This document shows positions 44,007 to 56,480 of a DNA stretch of 64,000 nt, in pieces. The notes beneath the pieces are model-generated. The model was not told the DNA's origin. It did no database searches and worked only from the letters and a program-made list of their open reading frames with translations. The stretch's first letter is position 1. Each line of letters starts with the position of its first letter. The translations under genes were made by a program, and so were the position numbers. This DNA comes from Cynocephalus volans (Eukaryota; Chordata; Mammalia; Dermoptera; Cynocephalidae), in contig NC_084474.1 of the NCBI RefSeq assembly GCF_027409185.1, forward strand, positions 93,499,005-93,563,004, read 5' to 3'.

Positions 44007-47000
44007 CTGCAAGAGAGGGAACACGTGTGAGGGGTCGGGGAGGCTCATCCCAGCCAGCACAGCAGAGGTGCAGACTGTGACTCAGCTGGCTGGTGACTCG
44101 CTTGGGACAGTGTGATGCTGAGAACACCAAGGTCAAGGGTTCCAGTCCCCGTACTGGCCAGTCATCAAAAAAAAAAAAAAAAAGTCTGAGAACAAAACTG
44201 GCCTTTCACTGAGCTTGGGAACCATTCCTGCTTGAGTCCCCATCCCCAACTCCTACCCAGCACTATGCAGGCAAGAGAAGCAGAAAGTTCTAGCTCATGG
44301 GAGGGGACAAAAGTGGAAGCAACTTCACCAACCCCATTTAGGCGTGGCATTATCACCCAAACTCCATCAAAGGACGGTGGGTGACAAATGTGGTCCCACC
44401 GCGGGACGTGAAGCTCATCGAGGCTGCCCCCACAAGCAGTGAGTGAGCTACAGAGAACGGGGGACTCGAGGAGCCAGATGCTCCACTGTACAAAGCTCAG
44501 AAACAGGCAAAAGGAATACATGGTGTCAGATGTCAGCACAATGGTGACCTCTGGGGAGAGGGGAGGGGCCCGAGGGGCTCTGGGCCCTGGTAAGGCTCTG
44601 TCTTGGTCTGGGTGGGTTCTACAAGTGTGTTTTTCCTTCCCAAAAGCCATGACGCTGCTCACTTAAGATCCAGTAGTCATGTCGTACTGCAATTTAAAAG
44701 TTTACTTAAAAAACAACGCTGTTAACTTAGATCTCCATTACTACCGTATTTGCTATGCATCTAATCAGCACATTTATTTTGCTTTAATAGTTATGTAAGA
44801 GATTAGATGAATAAACATAGTTTAGGTTTCGGAAGGAGACATGAGCTTTTTACTTGTGTTTTCCTTCCCCTCTGAAAGGATCTATGTTAAGACTGAGAGC
44901 TGTGCTGTCCACCTGAGCTGCCGCTGCTGAGCATCTGAAACGAGGCTCGTCTGAACTGCGACGTGCTGCAGGTGTGAGACACTGAATTTCAAAGGCTTAG
45001 CAAGAATGTAGAATACTTAATGTTTATATATTGGATAGAGGTTGAAATAATGTTTTAAATATACAGAGTTAAATAAAATATGCTATTAAAACTAATGTCA
45101 TCGGTCTTTTTACTTTTTTAAACGTGGCTCCTAGGAAGCGCGGACTTGCCGGGCGGCTCACCGTCTATCAGACGGGACAGTGCTTGTCTGCAGCTTCCCT
45201 CCCCTCAGGGGTGCGTGGCCGCCGTGTCTGAGGGGACTGTAGGGGCAGGGGCAGGCAGCAGCTCTGTCGGCTTGTCAGGAGCCATTTCAAAGCTGAGGAC
45301 CGAAGGGGACAAGCGGAGTCCTGAATATCCCCTGGGGAAGGGGCTGAGCTCCATGGGCAGGGGAGCAGAGGGGCCCTGGGCTGGACGCACCTGCCTGAGG
45401 TCGTGGTAGTGCCCTAGCAGGGCATAGGGACAGTAGGAGATGCTCATGGAGACGACGCCCATGGTGCTGATGGTGACCATGGCAACATAGACGTTGGGGA
45501 ACATGGCCATCACGGCTGTGCCAACGGAGAAGCCCAGCGTCCCCAGCACGTAGATCACCCTGACGCTCAGTTCGTAGTTGTCCAAGTACTTCTGTAGCAG
45601 GGCTGCAGGAAGGACCACAGGGACACTGACCAAGTGCTCGCTCCTGTCGTCTCCTTCTGCTGTCCCATCCCTTACCTGGACATTGCCTGCTTCCTGTGGC
45701 TGAACCTCGGCCCTCTCAAATACAGGAAGATACCTTCTCCTCTGGCCTGGCTGCCATGGCGCAGCCCAGGCAGGCAGGGCTGGCATGTGTCCCCAAACGC
45801 TCCCAGCTCACAACTTGGAGCTTCCAGTGGCCCCAGCACCTCAGAGAGAAGTTGCCCTCCTTGGTCCCAGATCCCATAAGCTGGCCTTTCCTGCAGCCTC
45901 CGGGGGCCTCCCTGACCTGCCAGGCCACCAAGCCAGGCCCACTTGCTGCCTTCCCTGGCCCTAAACCCAGGACGATTTCATCCTCTTGAAGCAGGGCAGC
46001 ACTGGCAGTCCTGCCTCAGGTCACAGGTTGCTCACTGCGGGTTTTCCTGTGGGTACCTCTCTGGTCTCCTGTTCACCCTTCCTGACCTAGTGGCTCAACC
46101 ATCACCTCCTCCAGGAAGTGGCTCCAGTGCTCTCCTGAGGATTTATTAAAGCAGTGACAACACTGGGTCACTGTCATGCCGGCTTCTGGGTGACCGTGTG
46201 GTATTGACTTTGGTCATCCTCAAGCCAGCTCAGACTGAAACAAAGCTGGCCTTTTCTGTGGTTCAGGCTGCTAGGAGGACAGACTCAGTTGGGGACCCCC
46301 AGACTGTAGTCACGCCCAGCCCCTAAGGTGACTGTGGGCGTGCTGTTCCCAGGAATGAAACCTGCCACCCAGACTCCCAGCTTTTGAAACAAAGCAGCAC
46401 CCACCGGAAGCATCCTCTCATCCATGCAGACTGGACACTGCTCCTTCCTGCTCCTCTGACTGCTGACCGAGCTCCCTAGGGAAGGCTAGGGACGGCACCA
46501 TCAACATTGGACAGTGTCACTGGAGGGGACACTGCAGGATGGCCTCCAAAGAGGTCTCAGCAATACCCTGGTTCCTGGCATCAGCAAATAGGAGCCTTTT
46601 TCCTTAAGATAAGGACATACGCACTTTGATGCTTCTCCCTTGAAGGACGGCCCTGTTCAGGCAGAAGCCAGAGTCTGGCTGACACCTCCACCTTGTAAGC
46701 GGCAGGATTCCCTTGTGCATATTTCCAATCGCTGAGCACCTTCTGCGCTGTGAATGCTTACCTAACCCAGAGGCCTCTTACCTGAGCAAATAGCACCGGT
46801 GGCAGCGTAGATGACCAGGCCCCAGCAGCCCATCTTCACCCCGGCATTGTAGGAGTGCCAGGCGGTTGAATTGGAGGGGGCCTGTTTCAAAAACAAGACT
46901 GGGGCTTAGCAGAGTATCTGCTATACCCTCTGTGCAAAGGAGGTTCTTATACTTCAACGGCAGGTAAGTCACCCCCAAGTCCAGGTCACTATCCAGTACA

Positions 47001-50000
47001 TAGTTTTCAATCCCTCCCAGCCCTTTGCCACCCCTCCCCCCAAAAGAGGTGGAGTCTTCCTGCCCCTGTCCCTGCTTCACGAATCTGGGCTGCTGTAGAC
47101 TTGCAGAAGTGACTCTTCTGCAGCCTCTGCCTCTGCCCTCTTGGAGACGCCACATGGAGCAGCTCAGACTAGACCCGGAAAAAGAAGGGCTGAGCTCAGG
47201 AAGGGAACGGGAGGTCTGAGCATGTGCCATCTTGGCCCTCCTGGCCAGGTGGCAAATGAAGCCACAGTTGTGAGCCCAGCTGGTACCACAGGACCAGAAG
47301 AACTGCCAGCGGAGTTTGGCACAAGTGACAACAGGTTATTATTGTGACCGCTGACTTTGGGGCAGTCTGATGTGCGGCAACAGACAGCCCAGGCAAAGCC
47401 CCACTTGGCCTTCTCAAAGTGACCCTGCCCTGTGACAGCACTTGGCCTTCGTGACTGGACCCCATTGCGAACCCCCATCTTGGGCTTGCATGATGCCCCA
47501 ACCACCTCATAGAGGTGCACGATGCCCAGCTGCCTGCTGTGTGCCTCCCCCTACACATCCCTGATACCCACAGGCACCAGGGCACAAGGGGCCATCAGGT
47601 AGGTTTGGAAGAGGCCCCTGATGCAGAGGCCTGTCGTAACCAGTGGCCTCCCAGCCTACAGAATTGGGGGTGCTGAGAAGCTGCGTGCCCCGCTCAGGGG
47701 CCTGAACACTCACCTTGGGGTCCCCTTCGAAGATGACCTGGCCCATGAAGTCGGTGTAGAACACAGCCTCAGCAATGACGGAGAACCAGGTGAGCAGGTG
47801 GCACAGGCACAGCCGCATCAGCTCCGGGGGCATCTTCAGCATGGACAGCCACAGCAGGCGCACGGTGGTCTCACCCTCCCCTTCCTCGCTCTCCGTGTCC
47901 CCGCTGGAGTTGGTGGCCCCACTCTGGTTCCTGCGCCGGCACCGCTGCCGCTGCCGCTGCTGCAGGTCATACAGGTCGTTCATGCTGCGGGACGGCTTGA
48001 TCAGGACCACCGCGTTGGCCCGCCGGTAGCGGTAGCAGTGGGACCCAATCTTGCCATAGTAGGAGAAGGTGCTGGAGGCCTGCCGGTGGAACCTGTGCCG
48101 GCGCCGCCGTGCGGAGGCAGACACAGCCGAGGGCTTCACGTCCACCCTGCTGTAGCTGCTGGGGACATCTTTTGGCAAAGATCCGCTTCCATTGGGGACT
48201 TTCGCCTCATTTAAGTGGTTATCGAGCAGGGTGTCATCCTCTTTCATGGTCTCCCTGAGGAACGTGGACCGGCGGGACAGCTTGGCCTGCGGGAGCTCCT
48301 GGCTGGTACTGCAGGGCGTGTTGGGGTAGGAGGCATCCTGGAAGATGGAGGGCTCGATGTCGTGCAGGAACTGCAGCTCGGGCTCCAGCTCCAGGGTGGC
48401 ATCGGGCACGTGCAGCACCGAGTCGCTCTTGCTGCGTACTATGTCCACGCTGAGATAGTCCAGGGGCAGCTCGTGCTCCGACTGCACCTCGTCCGGGAAA
48501 AGGGAGCCGCCGAGCTGCGCCCCCCTGTCAAGGGCACTGAGGCGGGTGCTGGGCAGGGTGGTCTCCTCGGTGCAGCGGTCCTGCTGCGGGTTGTACTGCT
48601 CCTCCTCGATGCTGAAGAGGTGCAGCGCCACGGACACCGTGAAGATGACGGCGGCAAAGAAGAAGAGCACCTGGCTCTGCGTTCTGAACCAGTCGCCCAG
48701 GAAGGTCTGGGTCCAGTCCAGCCCGCCCAGCACGTAGCCGATGGCCCCGCCGAGGCCTGCGCGGGAGCAGAGGGAGGCAGCAGTGAGCAGGGAGAGTTCC
48801 AGAAGGGCTTCACCCTCATGTGGGGGCCGGGGCCGCCAACCACAGTGATGTTAAGGGACAGTTTTGGGGATGAATGAGAAGACAGCAGGGAAAAATACAA
48901 CAGGAAACTCCAGCTGACATGTGATTTGAGAATTCTGACCTGGGGTGGGCATGCTGACAGTACTGGCCTGAGTGCCACATCTTGGGCACACATGCTGACG
49001 GCCAGTTCTGTGCCCCATGAATATATACAATCATTAAAAAAAAGAAAAAAAAAAAATCTGAACTAATAAAATTTCTGTTTAATAAATGAACAGCACAATC
49101 AAATTACGAAAAATTAAGAATTTAATTAGCTTAATTAAATTAAACAGAATGTCTATCTGCTTAATAAATTAAGAGCAGACGAATACCAGGATCCGTTGCT
49201 GTCCTGTGTGTGCCACTCTGTACTGAGCGCTGGCCCCGAAATGCGTGAAAAGTGCTCGGCTAAAGGGAGTGGTCAGTGCAGGGCCCTTGCACATCCACCT
49301 GGCGAGCACGTCACCCCCACATGGGCCTGGTCCAACCCTCCCCGCTTCAGCTCCTCCGTCCCCTGGTCCTGCTGGGCTCAGTGGTCAGGAGGGGACATCC
49401 TTGGTTACCTTCTGGAGATGCTGCTCACTGCCCCGGCCCGCCAGCACACCCTGAGGTGGCGCTGGCACACGCTCTCACCCTGCCCACGCCAGGCCCAGAG
49501 CCAGGACAGGCCTTGGCCACGCTCGGTGCAAGCGCTTACCGGCAGAGAAAGCGTGGATGTTGAGGGCCATGTCCTGCTCCTCGCTGTCCACCACGTCCAG
49601 TAGGTAGGCACGGATGGGCCCTTCGGTCGCATCAGCACTGAAATCCAGGACCACCACCCCCAGCACCGTGAGGACGATGCCAATGGTCTGCCGGTTGGGG
49701 ACATCGCCGAGGGCCAGCCCTGGACAGAGCACACAGGGGAGGTCAGATCTTGGCAGCTGACCCAGCAAGCCCCTGGGGGGAGGCGGGTAGGAAACAGCAC
49801 TGGCTTTTGTCTGTGCCAGGAAGAAATCTGGGTCCCGTGGCACGGACCCTGTGTAGAGAGCCTGGGTCTGCTTTTCCCGTTTCTGTGGTTTGCAAGGTTA
49901 GTTTTCTCCCCGTTCACGTTCGCTGTTCGCTGACCTCCAAGAACAGAAAAGCAAGAATGATCCTTCCCGCCCCAACCGTCAGGAAGCAGGGCCACTGAGC

Positions 50001-51686
50001 TGGAGCGCCGAGTCAGCGTGCCGAGGGCACCTGTCTACGCCTGGGCAGAGAAGTTGCCTTCTAGCTTTTCTCACAAAGAACTAGCCTTAGGAGGCCACAC
50101 CAAGCACGGTAACAGCACCAAGGCATCCCTGTAGACCGCGGCCGACTGTGTGAGTGCCAGAGGATTCTGGATCAGAAAGGTAATGACACCTAAAACACCA
50201 GAGTTTTTTAGCTAATTCTCTGGGAGGCCTGGGCTCCTGGGGACGTGGCCTCACCCTGCCACAAGTCCTCCTGGGGGGCTGTAAGTAGTGCTCACATGCC
50301 AAATCCCACCTGCTGCAGGGGAGTCTGCTCCGAACCAAGATCAAACGACTAATCCTGGAGCTGCAGCTCACGCTGGGTCTTAACTGACTGCCAGGGAGAC
50401 CAGTGGTGTCTTCTTGCACCAAGATTAGAGGGGGCAGCGGCAGGCCTGAAATCTGGGACCCAGGACCCATCCCAAAGTGCTGTGAAGCCTGAACACAGAT
50501 ACCCTGTCCCACAGGAGGCGCAGAAAAAGGGCATGAGACGGAGCCAGGACGACGGGCTGGAATTCCCAGGTTGGCTGTGTCTGAGCCACATTTGGGCAGG
50601 ACCATCCCCAAGGACTCAGCCTTGAGAAAGTCAAAGAGTTCTCTCTGTGCTTCAGTTTCCCTCTTGGTAAAAGTGAGGAAGGGAAGGCTGCTCCCCAGGG
50701 AGATAGCCAGTGACACTGCCCAGCAGGCACCAGGGAAACGGCACCCTGACCTCTGGGTCAGGAGACATCACCTGGTGGTGGGGGGCCGCCCTACACATTC
50801 AGGGTAGCTCAGGGAGGTGAGGCCCCATCCCCACCAGGCCTCTGGGAGGCTGAGCAGGCCTCGTGTCCCGGGCCTCTGTCCCCCAGTGCTGCAGCACCAC
50901 GGCCTTCCACTTGACCCGATGCAGACGGGCAAGCCCCTGTGCTTCCGAAAACAGGCTGAGCTCCCCCGTCTCACAAAGCTGTTGCCAGAAAGCAAGGTTT
51001 TGTTTTGAACGGTTTTGATGGGTCCCCCTCAAGGAGAAAACTTTTTTCTACACATAGCTGCTTTAATTAAAAACAAAACAACAAAAAAAGGCAAAACAAA
51101 ACATGGGCACATGAAACGAAAACACAAATCTCAAACTAGGTTCTGGACATTTTCAACACCAAATCTAAGAGAAGGAGAACAAAAAAAGAAAAGATAATTT
51201 CTGAAATAATGCTGGAAACAGGACGTGGTGTCAGATACGCATTAAAAACAAATGATCACAACAGGAAGCGTTTCCCTGTGAACAGGTTCCTCCGGCTTTC
51301 CCACGTGGGGAAGCCCCAGCACTGCCAAGCGACCTGTGCTGTGGTCACCGCCAGGGCGACCCACGGCGGCCCCAGCCGGTCCCCAGAGGGCCAGCTGGGC
51401 GATTTCACACCGCACACATCACTGAGTGAGAAGTTGCCCCTGGTCAGGACCTGCTGCACACGTGTTAGAACTCACAGGCTGCTAAAGAAACACTCACCTA
51501 TGGCAGAGCCGTTGAGGAAAAGCGCAATGCCAAAGAGGACTCCAATGCAGAGTGCGAGGATGAACGGCCGGCGGCGGCCCCAGCTCAGGGTGCACCGGTC
51601 ACTCGCAGACCCGATGAGAGGTGTGAAGATGAGGCCGAGGATGGGGCTCAGGAACCAGGTGAGGCTGTAGTACTGCTCCGGAAGGC
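43644..51686 (-). CDS. SLC45A4: SLC45A4, solute carrier family 45 member 4 (six 3' coding exons, 5' partial)
   Basis: SLC45A4 is a 12-TM MFS transporter of the SLC45 family. Family members were described as proton-coupled sugar transporters, and SLC45A4 has more recently been linked to polyamine transport in neurons. Visible coding, on the reverse strand: join(51498-51686, 49540-49719, 47714-48756, 46782-46881, 45391-45602, 43644-44006), all with GT/AG sites and matching phases, about 694 residues with no break. Human is near 770-800 residues; the missing part is the start codon exon with the N-terminal tail and TM1. Landmarks: [14 protein letters not shown] (the loop 2-3 MFS motif of SLC45 and plant sucrose carriers), [14 protein letters not shown] in TM4-5, a very long central cytoplasmic loop and the C-terminal end SESVV. 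It is convergent with DENND3, as in human. Confidence 0.95.
44007..45390 (-). other. SLC45A4: SLC45A4 intron
   Basis: Intron of 1.4 kb with a forward (antisense) SINE at 44085-44183 and an AT-rich tract at 44670-45120. No other exon was recognised. Confidence 0.75.
44085..44183 (+). mobile_element. tRNA-Ile-like SINE, antisense to SLC45A4
   Basis: ctcagctggctggtgactcg through gatgctgagaacaccaaggt and agggttccagtccccgtact to an A run of 18. The head is diverged. It lies about 80 bases upstream (in SLC45A4 direction) of the last exon's acceptor. Confidence 0.8.
45391..45602 (-). CDS. SLC45A4: SLC45A4 coding exon (TM8-10)
   Basis: The acceptor is ccttcctgcag and the donor aggcag/gtgcgtcc. It encodes [38 protein letters not shown] and [19 protein letters not shown]. 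The hydrophobic blocks give about three transmembrane helices. It enters at codon position 2 and leaves in phase 0. Confidence 0.94.
46782..46881 (-). CDS. SLC45A4: SLC45A4 coding exon (TM7-8 segment)
   Basis: The acceptor is ttgtttttgaaacag and the donor gctcag/gtaagagg. It encodes [20 protein letters not shown] and [13 protein letters not shown], an extracellular N-glycosylation-type NST site followed by a helix. It is 100 bases and ends one base into the next codon. Confidence 0.93.
47714..48756 (-). CDS. SLC45A4: SLC45A4 coding exon (largest: TM5-6, long cytoplasmic loop, TM7)
   Basis: At 1043 bp it is the biggest exon in the window. The acceptor is ctgctcccgcgcag and the donor cccaag/gtgagtg. 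It begins [19 protein letters not shown] (helix) and [19 protein letters not shown] (TM6). A roughly 260-residue central cytoplasmic loop follows, with [44 protein letters not shown], a basic run [13 protein letters not shown] and the acidic TESEEGEGE. It then returns to the membrane with [22 protein letters not shown]3 is very high, which also opens long chance ORFs on the opposite strand. Confidence 0.95.
49540..49719 (-). CDS. SLC45A4: SLC45A4 coding exon (TM3-5)
   Basis: The acceptor is gtgctctgtccag and the donor gctg/ccg then gtaagcgc. It encodes [40 protein letters not shown] and [19 protein letters not shown]. The [10 protein letters not shown] motif in a helix is characteristic of SLC45. 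It leaves one base into a Gly codon. Confidence 0.95.
50610..50690 (+). repeat. MIR fragment
   Basis: Contains ctctgtgcttcagtttccct and cttggtaaaagtgaggaagg, the middle of a MIR. Confidence 0.5.
51498..51686 (-). CDS. SLC45A4: SLC45A4 first visible coding exon (TM2-3)
   Basis: The acceptor is gtgtctccggcag and the donor gccatag/gtgagtg. It encodes [40 protein letters not shown] and [19 protein letters not shown]. It enters at codon position 2, completing a Gly codon from an exon outside the window. The SDRC...GRRRP loop is the conserved MFS signature. Confidence 0.95.
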
Positions 51687-52404
51687 CTGCCGGAGACACG
51701 TGCACCATTACACGTGCAGGCACGCATGCACATGTCACATGGCTAGGCTCTGCTGCAGTCTGCTCAAGGAGCATCAGGACAGACAGATGCCTTTGTGTAC
51801 ACACACATGTGCAGCGCACCCTCCCCAGAGAATCCTCCTGGATAGACTTTCTTTTCCCTGCAAGGCTAGGTGATCTGAAATCAGCCAAATCCTATCTGGT
51901 ATGCACCAGGTGGCCAGAGAAAAGCACGAGGGCCTTGGAATGGGCAAGTGGGCCCCACCTGCAGGGGCACCAGCCTAGGGAGCAGCACACACTGGACTCG
52001 GCCAATGTGGCTGGACTGTGCACACGCGCGGAGTGTGCCTCACCCAGGCCTGCACGCAGGAGGCGCTCGGGGGTGGCTATGGCACCAGGCTGAGGCCCTC
52101 TCCACACTGCTGGTGCTGACCAAGGTCTAAGGGGCTGCTGAAGGCTCCCTCAAGGGCACCAAGCATGAACCCACCATCCCTGGACACCCAACAGTCCGTC
52201 CACAAGAGCAGGTGGGGGCTTTAACTTCAGAGAGGTGGTAAGAGTCCATGACTTGCGGACCTCGTTGGCTGAAAATGTATCACAGAGGGTCCCACTGAGG
52301 GTCTGTGCACCCAACAGTGGGTGTTCTGAGCAGGTACCCAGCAGGGCAGGGGAAGGAAGCATGTGTGTGTCCAGCTGGAGCCAAGGCGGTGCCGCTCTCA
52401 TGCT

Positions 52405-52530
52405 TAACCGTCCCAACTGCCCAGGGAGGCAGGGGTTATTGTGCCCATTCCAGATGGGGACCTGAAGCTCAGAGAGGCTGGTGACCTGCCCCAGGTCATG
52501 TGGCTAGAAAGGGGGATTTAAACCCAGGGC
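52405..52530 (-). repeat. MIR element, reverse
   Basis: Complementary MIR: gccattccagatggggac, gaagctcagagaggctggtg, acctgccccaggtcatgtgg and a ggggatttaaacccagg end. Confidence 0.8.
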
Positions 52531-53754
52531 TTTAAACCCAGGGTTTAAACTCAAGGTTGCCTGGTGCCAAGTCTATGTCCTCACACTCTACATGCTGCCT
52601 ACCTATCACACAGTCTCCAGTGCCCACCGCCACATGCTGCAGCGCTGCACGGCAACCAGAACAAACCAGCCGCAGGCACGTGTGACAGTCTGGATGAGTC
52701 TCACACACGATGCTGAACAAATTAGACGAACACAGACAAGCATGTGCTGTAGGATTCCTGTCATGTGCCACCCAAAGATGCATTAAAGGGATCTCTGCTG
52801 TTACAAGTCGGGGTGGCAGCCTTCCTTGGGAGGACACACTGACTGGCGGGCTTTGGGGCTGTTCTGTCTGTTCCTGATCTGGATGGCGGTCCCAGCAGTG
52901 TGGTCATTTGGTGATAATTCATCCAGCTGGAGAGCCAGATCTGCGCACCTCTCTGTTACACTTCAATAAAACTTTACTTAAATAATAAAGGTGCTTTTGG
53001 CATGCCAGTGACTCATCTGGCTAACATTTTATACTGCCAAAGGCACTGAGCAATGGAATATTGTGTTTGACTAGTAAGAAAAATAAACTCGTATAGGAGG
53101 AGGAAATCATTTTCAAAGGAGGAGGGAAGCACCTTTCACAATTACTGCCAGCGCACCCGCTGAAATGTTCACGCACTCGGTGGACGGCTTAAAGTGCTTT
53201 GACCTTCACGCCATGCCGGGCTTCAGGAAGGTTGAATTTTATTCCTATTTGAAGTCAGCAGACTGGACTCATGCTTCAGGAAATGACAAGTGTGCTGAGT
53301 GTGTTCCGTGGGATGGGCTGGGGTGGGCGTGCAGGCGCGGGCCCCTCGCCTCTCGCCGCCACGGCGACCGAAGCAGAAGGCGACAGCCCCTGGGGCCGCG
53401 CCCACTCTGTCTATGTAGTAATGGGCACGTTGTGTGCCCTCCTTCTCAGACAGGGCTCCGTATCAAAACCGTGAGCGTGTAGTCAAAATTTCAGGAAGAA
53501 TGAAAGAGTTCTGCCCCAGCACACACAGACTGTTACTTGTGCTGGCATTTTTACACATCACAACTTTACCAACAAATACCAACAAGCTTGGTGACGGGGC
53601 TCCTCACAGGGCTACAGCACATACAGGGTCCTGGCCCCCTAGTGGGGCACCCTTGCTGATTCTCACCTCCCCGTCTGGGGCACCCCCTCCTGCTGTCACT
53701 GCTCAAGCTCCTCACGGGGTCACCCACCAGGAAGCCCCCACACCTGCCTCCCCT

Positions 53755-53935
53755 GCCCACAGTGCCCACCTGCCCTAGGCACACCAGTCGCTGTATTTTC
53801 CACATTGTATTTCCAAGAGACTGCACCTCCCTAGAGGGCAGTGAGGGCTCATTCCTCTCACCCCCTCTTGCCACTCCCAGCCTAGCACCATAGGCGTCCC
53901 ACAGAGGACTCAAACACTTGTTGACCTAAACCAAG
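53755..53935 (-). repeat. L2 3'-end relic
   Basis: Contains gtcgctgtattttccacatt, ctccctagagggcagtgagg, ccagcctagcaccataggcg and aaacacttgttgacc, the order found near the L2 3' end. Confidence 0.55.
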
Positions 53936-54654
53936 CCCTGAGACACCAGCCCAGCGAGTGCTAGTTCATTCCTGTCTGTCCGTCTTTACCTCCCTGCTCA
54001 TCCAGGCCATTCGACTGACCCGCTCACTCCCTTTTCTAAAGCCCTGACCCTGTCCCTGCCTCCCTCAGCCCCCTAGTCCTTGCTGCCCCCTGGCATCTGT
54101 TAACCAACCTCCAGTCCAGTCCTTGGCTATGGCCACTCTACCCATCAGTCCAAATCCTCATCCCTGGAGTACCCTCATCTGCCAGACCCTGAAGTTTGCC
54201 CCAAGTTACCAACCCCCTTCTGAGATGCCAGGTCCTCTGCAAATCAAGCCTCTCCTGGCGAGATGAAAGTGTACATCTAATGGAACACATGGCTTCCCCC
54301 TCCTCTGCCCACCCCTGGCCACATGCACATGCCCCTTCTGGCATCTCATCATTTGGCAATGGTTGCGGCAAGCAGGCTCGTTGTAGATGCAGGTGCAAGC
54401 AGATTACTTGCACGTGTGACCTGCCGAGCCCCACCCTGGGGTAATGGCTGCAGATCAGGTGGGCCTCGTTCTAGTCCCAGGTGGCTTCCAGTCCTGGGGG
54501 AAGACAGGCATCAGCAAAACCCCTATGGGACAAACCAAGCCTGCAGGTGGACACGTACCACGGGGACAGCAGCACGGGACAGGGGACAGACAAGCCCAGG
54601 AGGGCTGGGAGGACTTTAGCTTCTTCAGCATTTCTCATAGAGCAGATCTGATGA

Positions 54655-55516
54655 CAAATGCTTGTGGGTTTTATCTGAAATCTCTTTATAGCACTTTTAC
54701 TCTGGAAGAATATTTTTGCTGGATATAGCATTCTGGGTTAGTTCCTCCACCCCCAGAACTTTGAAGATGTGAGTCCACTGTCTTCTGGACTCCAGTTTTA
54801 GAAAAAGGGACCGCAGCAGTTGATGGGACTGTCTCCCTGTATGTAACATGTCTTTCTTTTCCTCTGGTTGCTTTGGAGATTTTCTCTTTACTGTTGGTTT
54901 TCAGCAGTTTGACTATGATGAGCCCAGATTAGGATTTCTTAACTCATGCTGCTTGGTGTTCATTCAACTTTGTGAATCCGTACATTTGTGTCTTTCCCCA
55001 AATGGAGGAAATATTCCATTATGACTGGCTTCGAAGTCTTTTATGCCCAATTCTCTACTTCCTCTCTTTTGAGGCTCTAACTATGCCTAGTAGACCTTTT
55101 GATATTGTGCCTCTGTCTCCTGACGTTCTGTTCATTTCTTTTTACAATCTTTGTTCTCTTCTTCATATTAGATCATTTCTGTAGATTAATCTTTAAGTCC
55201 ATGGGCTTTTCTGTTATCTTCAACCTACTCATAATCCCACCCGGTTAATTCTTTATTTCAGATATTGTTTTCTTTGTTGATAGATTCTGTTCTCTCCTGA
55301 GTGTTCCTACTTTTCACTGAGCAAGATTTCCTCCACGTCGTCGAGCTCAGCTCTATATCCTTGTCTGATGATGCCGATGTGAGCCGTCACCGTGGACTCA
55401 GTCTCCTCTGCTACCTTTTCTCTTGAGTAAAGGTCAAGATTTCCTTTTGCCTTTTAAAAAAATGCATTTAGTAACTTTGAGCTGTATCCTAGACATTGTG
55501 AGCACCACGCTCAGCC

Positions 55517-55548
<32 letters not shown>

Positions 55549-55900
55549 GACCGGTAAGGGGATCTTAACCCTTGACTTGGTGTTGTGAGCACCACGCTCA
55601 GCCAGCGAGCGAACCGGCCATCCGTATATGGGATCCGAACCCGGGGCCTTGGTGTTCTCAGCACCACACTCTCCCGAGTGAGCCACGGGCCAGCCCATCC
55701 TAGACATTGTGAATGATGTGTTATAGAGACCTTACATTCTGTTATATTCCTTTGAAGAGCGTTGACATTTTTGTTTAATAAGCACTTAAGTTGGCCAGAC
55801 TCAGACTCAAAACTCTGTCTCCCCTGCCATGGGAGACCCTGAAACCTCTGTTCAGTTCTTTTAGCTTTAATAGAGCTGCTTGAAATCTGTCCCATAAACA
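54655..55900 (-). mobile_element. L1M/HAL1-type relic, reverse, split by a SINE
   Basis: Contains ttttgctggatatagcattc, tgtgagtccactgtcttctg, ctctggttgctttggagatt and ctccacgtcgtcgagctcag, the complement of an old L1 ORF2 region. It continues after the SINE (55713 onwards) with atgatgtgttatagagacct. It is broken in every frame. Confidence 0.65.
55502..55696 (-). mobile_element. Dimeric tRNA-Ile-like SINE with 16-base target duplication
   Basis: The target duplication atcctagacattgtga is at 55486-55501 and 55697-55712. On the minus strand the element has two tRNA-like units: the first from gggctggcccgtggctcact to the B-box-like gggttcggatccc, the second ggccggttcgctcgctggct with agggttaagatccccttacc, then a 24-base A tail. 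Beyond the tail is an extra copy of part of the second unit (see findings). Confidence 0.88.
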
Positions 55901-56299
55901 TACATTTCAGGAATCAGCCAGAGATGAACAGAGTTTATACACAGGGTTTGAGGCAAGGGGGCATCCTAACTCTGCTCTAAATTCTGTCTTTGGGTTCCTC
56001 AAGACGGTAAGAGTGCAGGCCTTTATCCTCATCTTAGCCACCTTGTGTGGCATCAACCAAGGCCAGTCTTCAGGTTAAAAGCCATAAAAAGCAAGAAGCC
56101 CATCCATGCCAATCCCTTCTTCCAGCTTCCCAATTCCATGTCTTTGTTGCTCTCTAGTGCCTTCAAGCAGTTGTTTTTCACATCCTGTCCAGAATTTACA
56201 ACTGCCAGCTGTAGAAAGGTGGTTCTCCAGGAGCTACTCTGCCATAACCTGCTTGGTTTTAAAAATGAATGATACTGAGTCCCATCATTTCACCTGATC

Positions 56300-56480
56300 C
56301 TCTTAACAGCTCTTAACTGTTGCTGGCTTTCTGTGCCATGTCATCGCCGTCTGCTTCCTGCCCTGCTTTGTCACACTGTAAGCTCTGTGAAGAGGGACCA
56401 CCCATGTCTTGTGCCCTGCTATGTCTCTGGCAGGAGCACAAGGAATGTCTACTGGACCACAGTGTGTCGCTCAGCAATTG
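56300..56480 (-). repeat. L2-like relic
   Basis: Contains gtcacactgtaagctctgtg, aagagggaccacccatgtct and ggcaggagcacaaggaatgt, resembling the L2 3' region. Diverged. Confidence 0.4.

Noticed and set aside
47621..48877. Two long plus-strand ORFs (about 197 and 220 codons) across 47621-48877
   Set aside because: They lie exactly opposite the largest SLC45A4 exon. High GC3 in that exon removes stops on the other strand. No splice sites, start context or family match support them.
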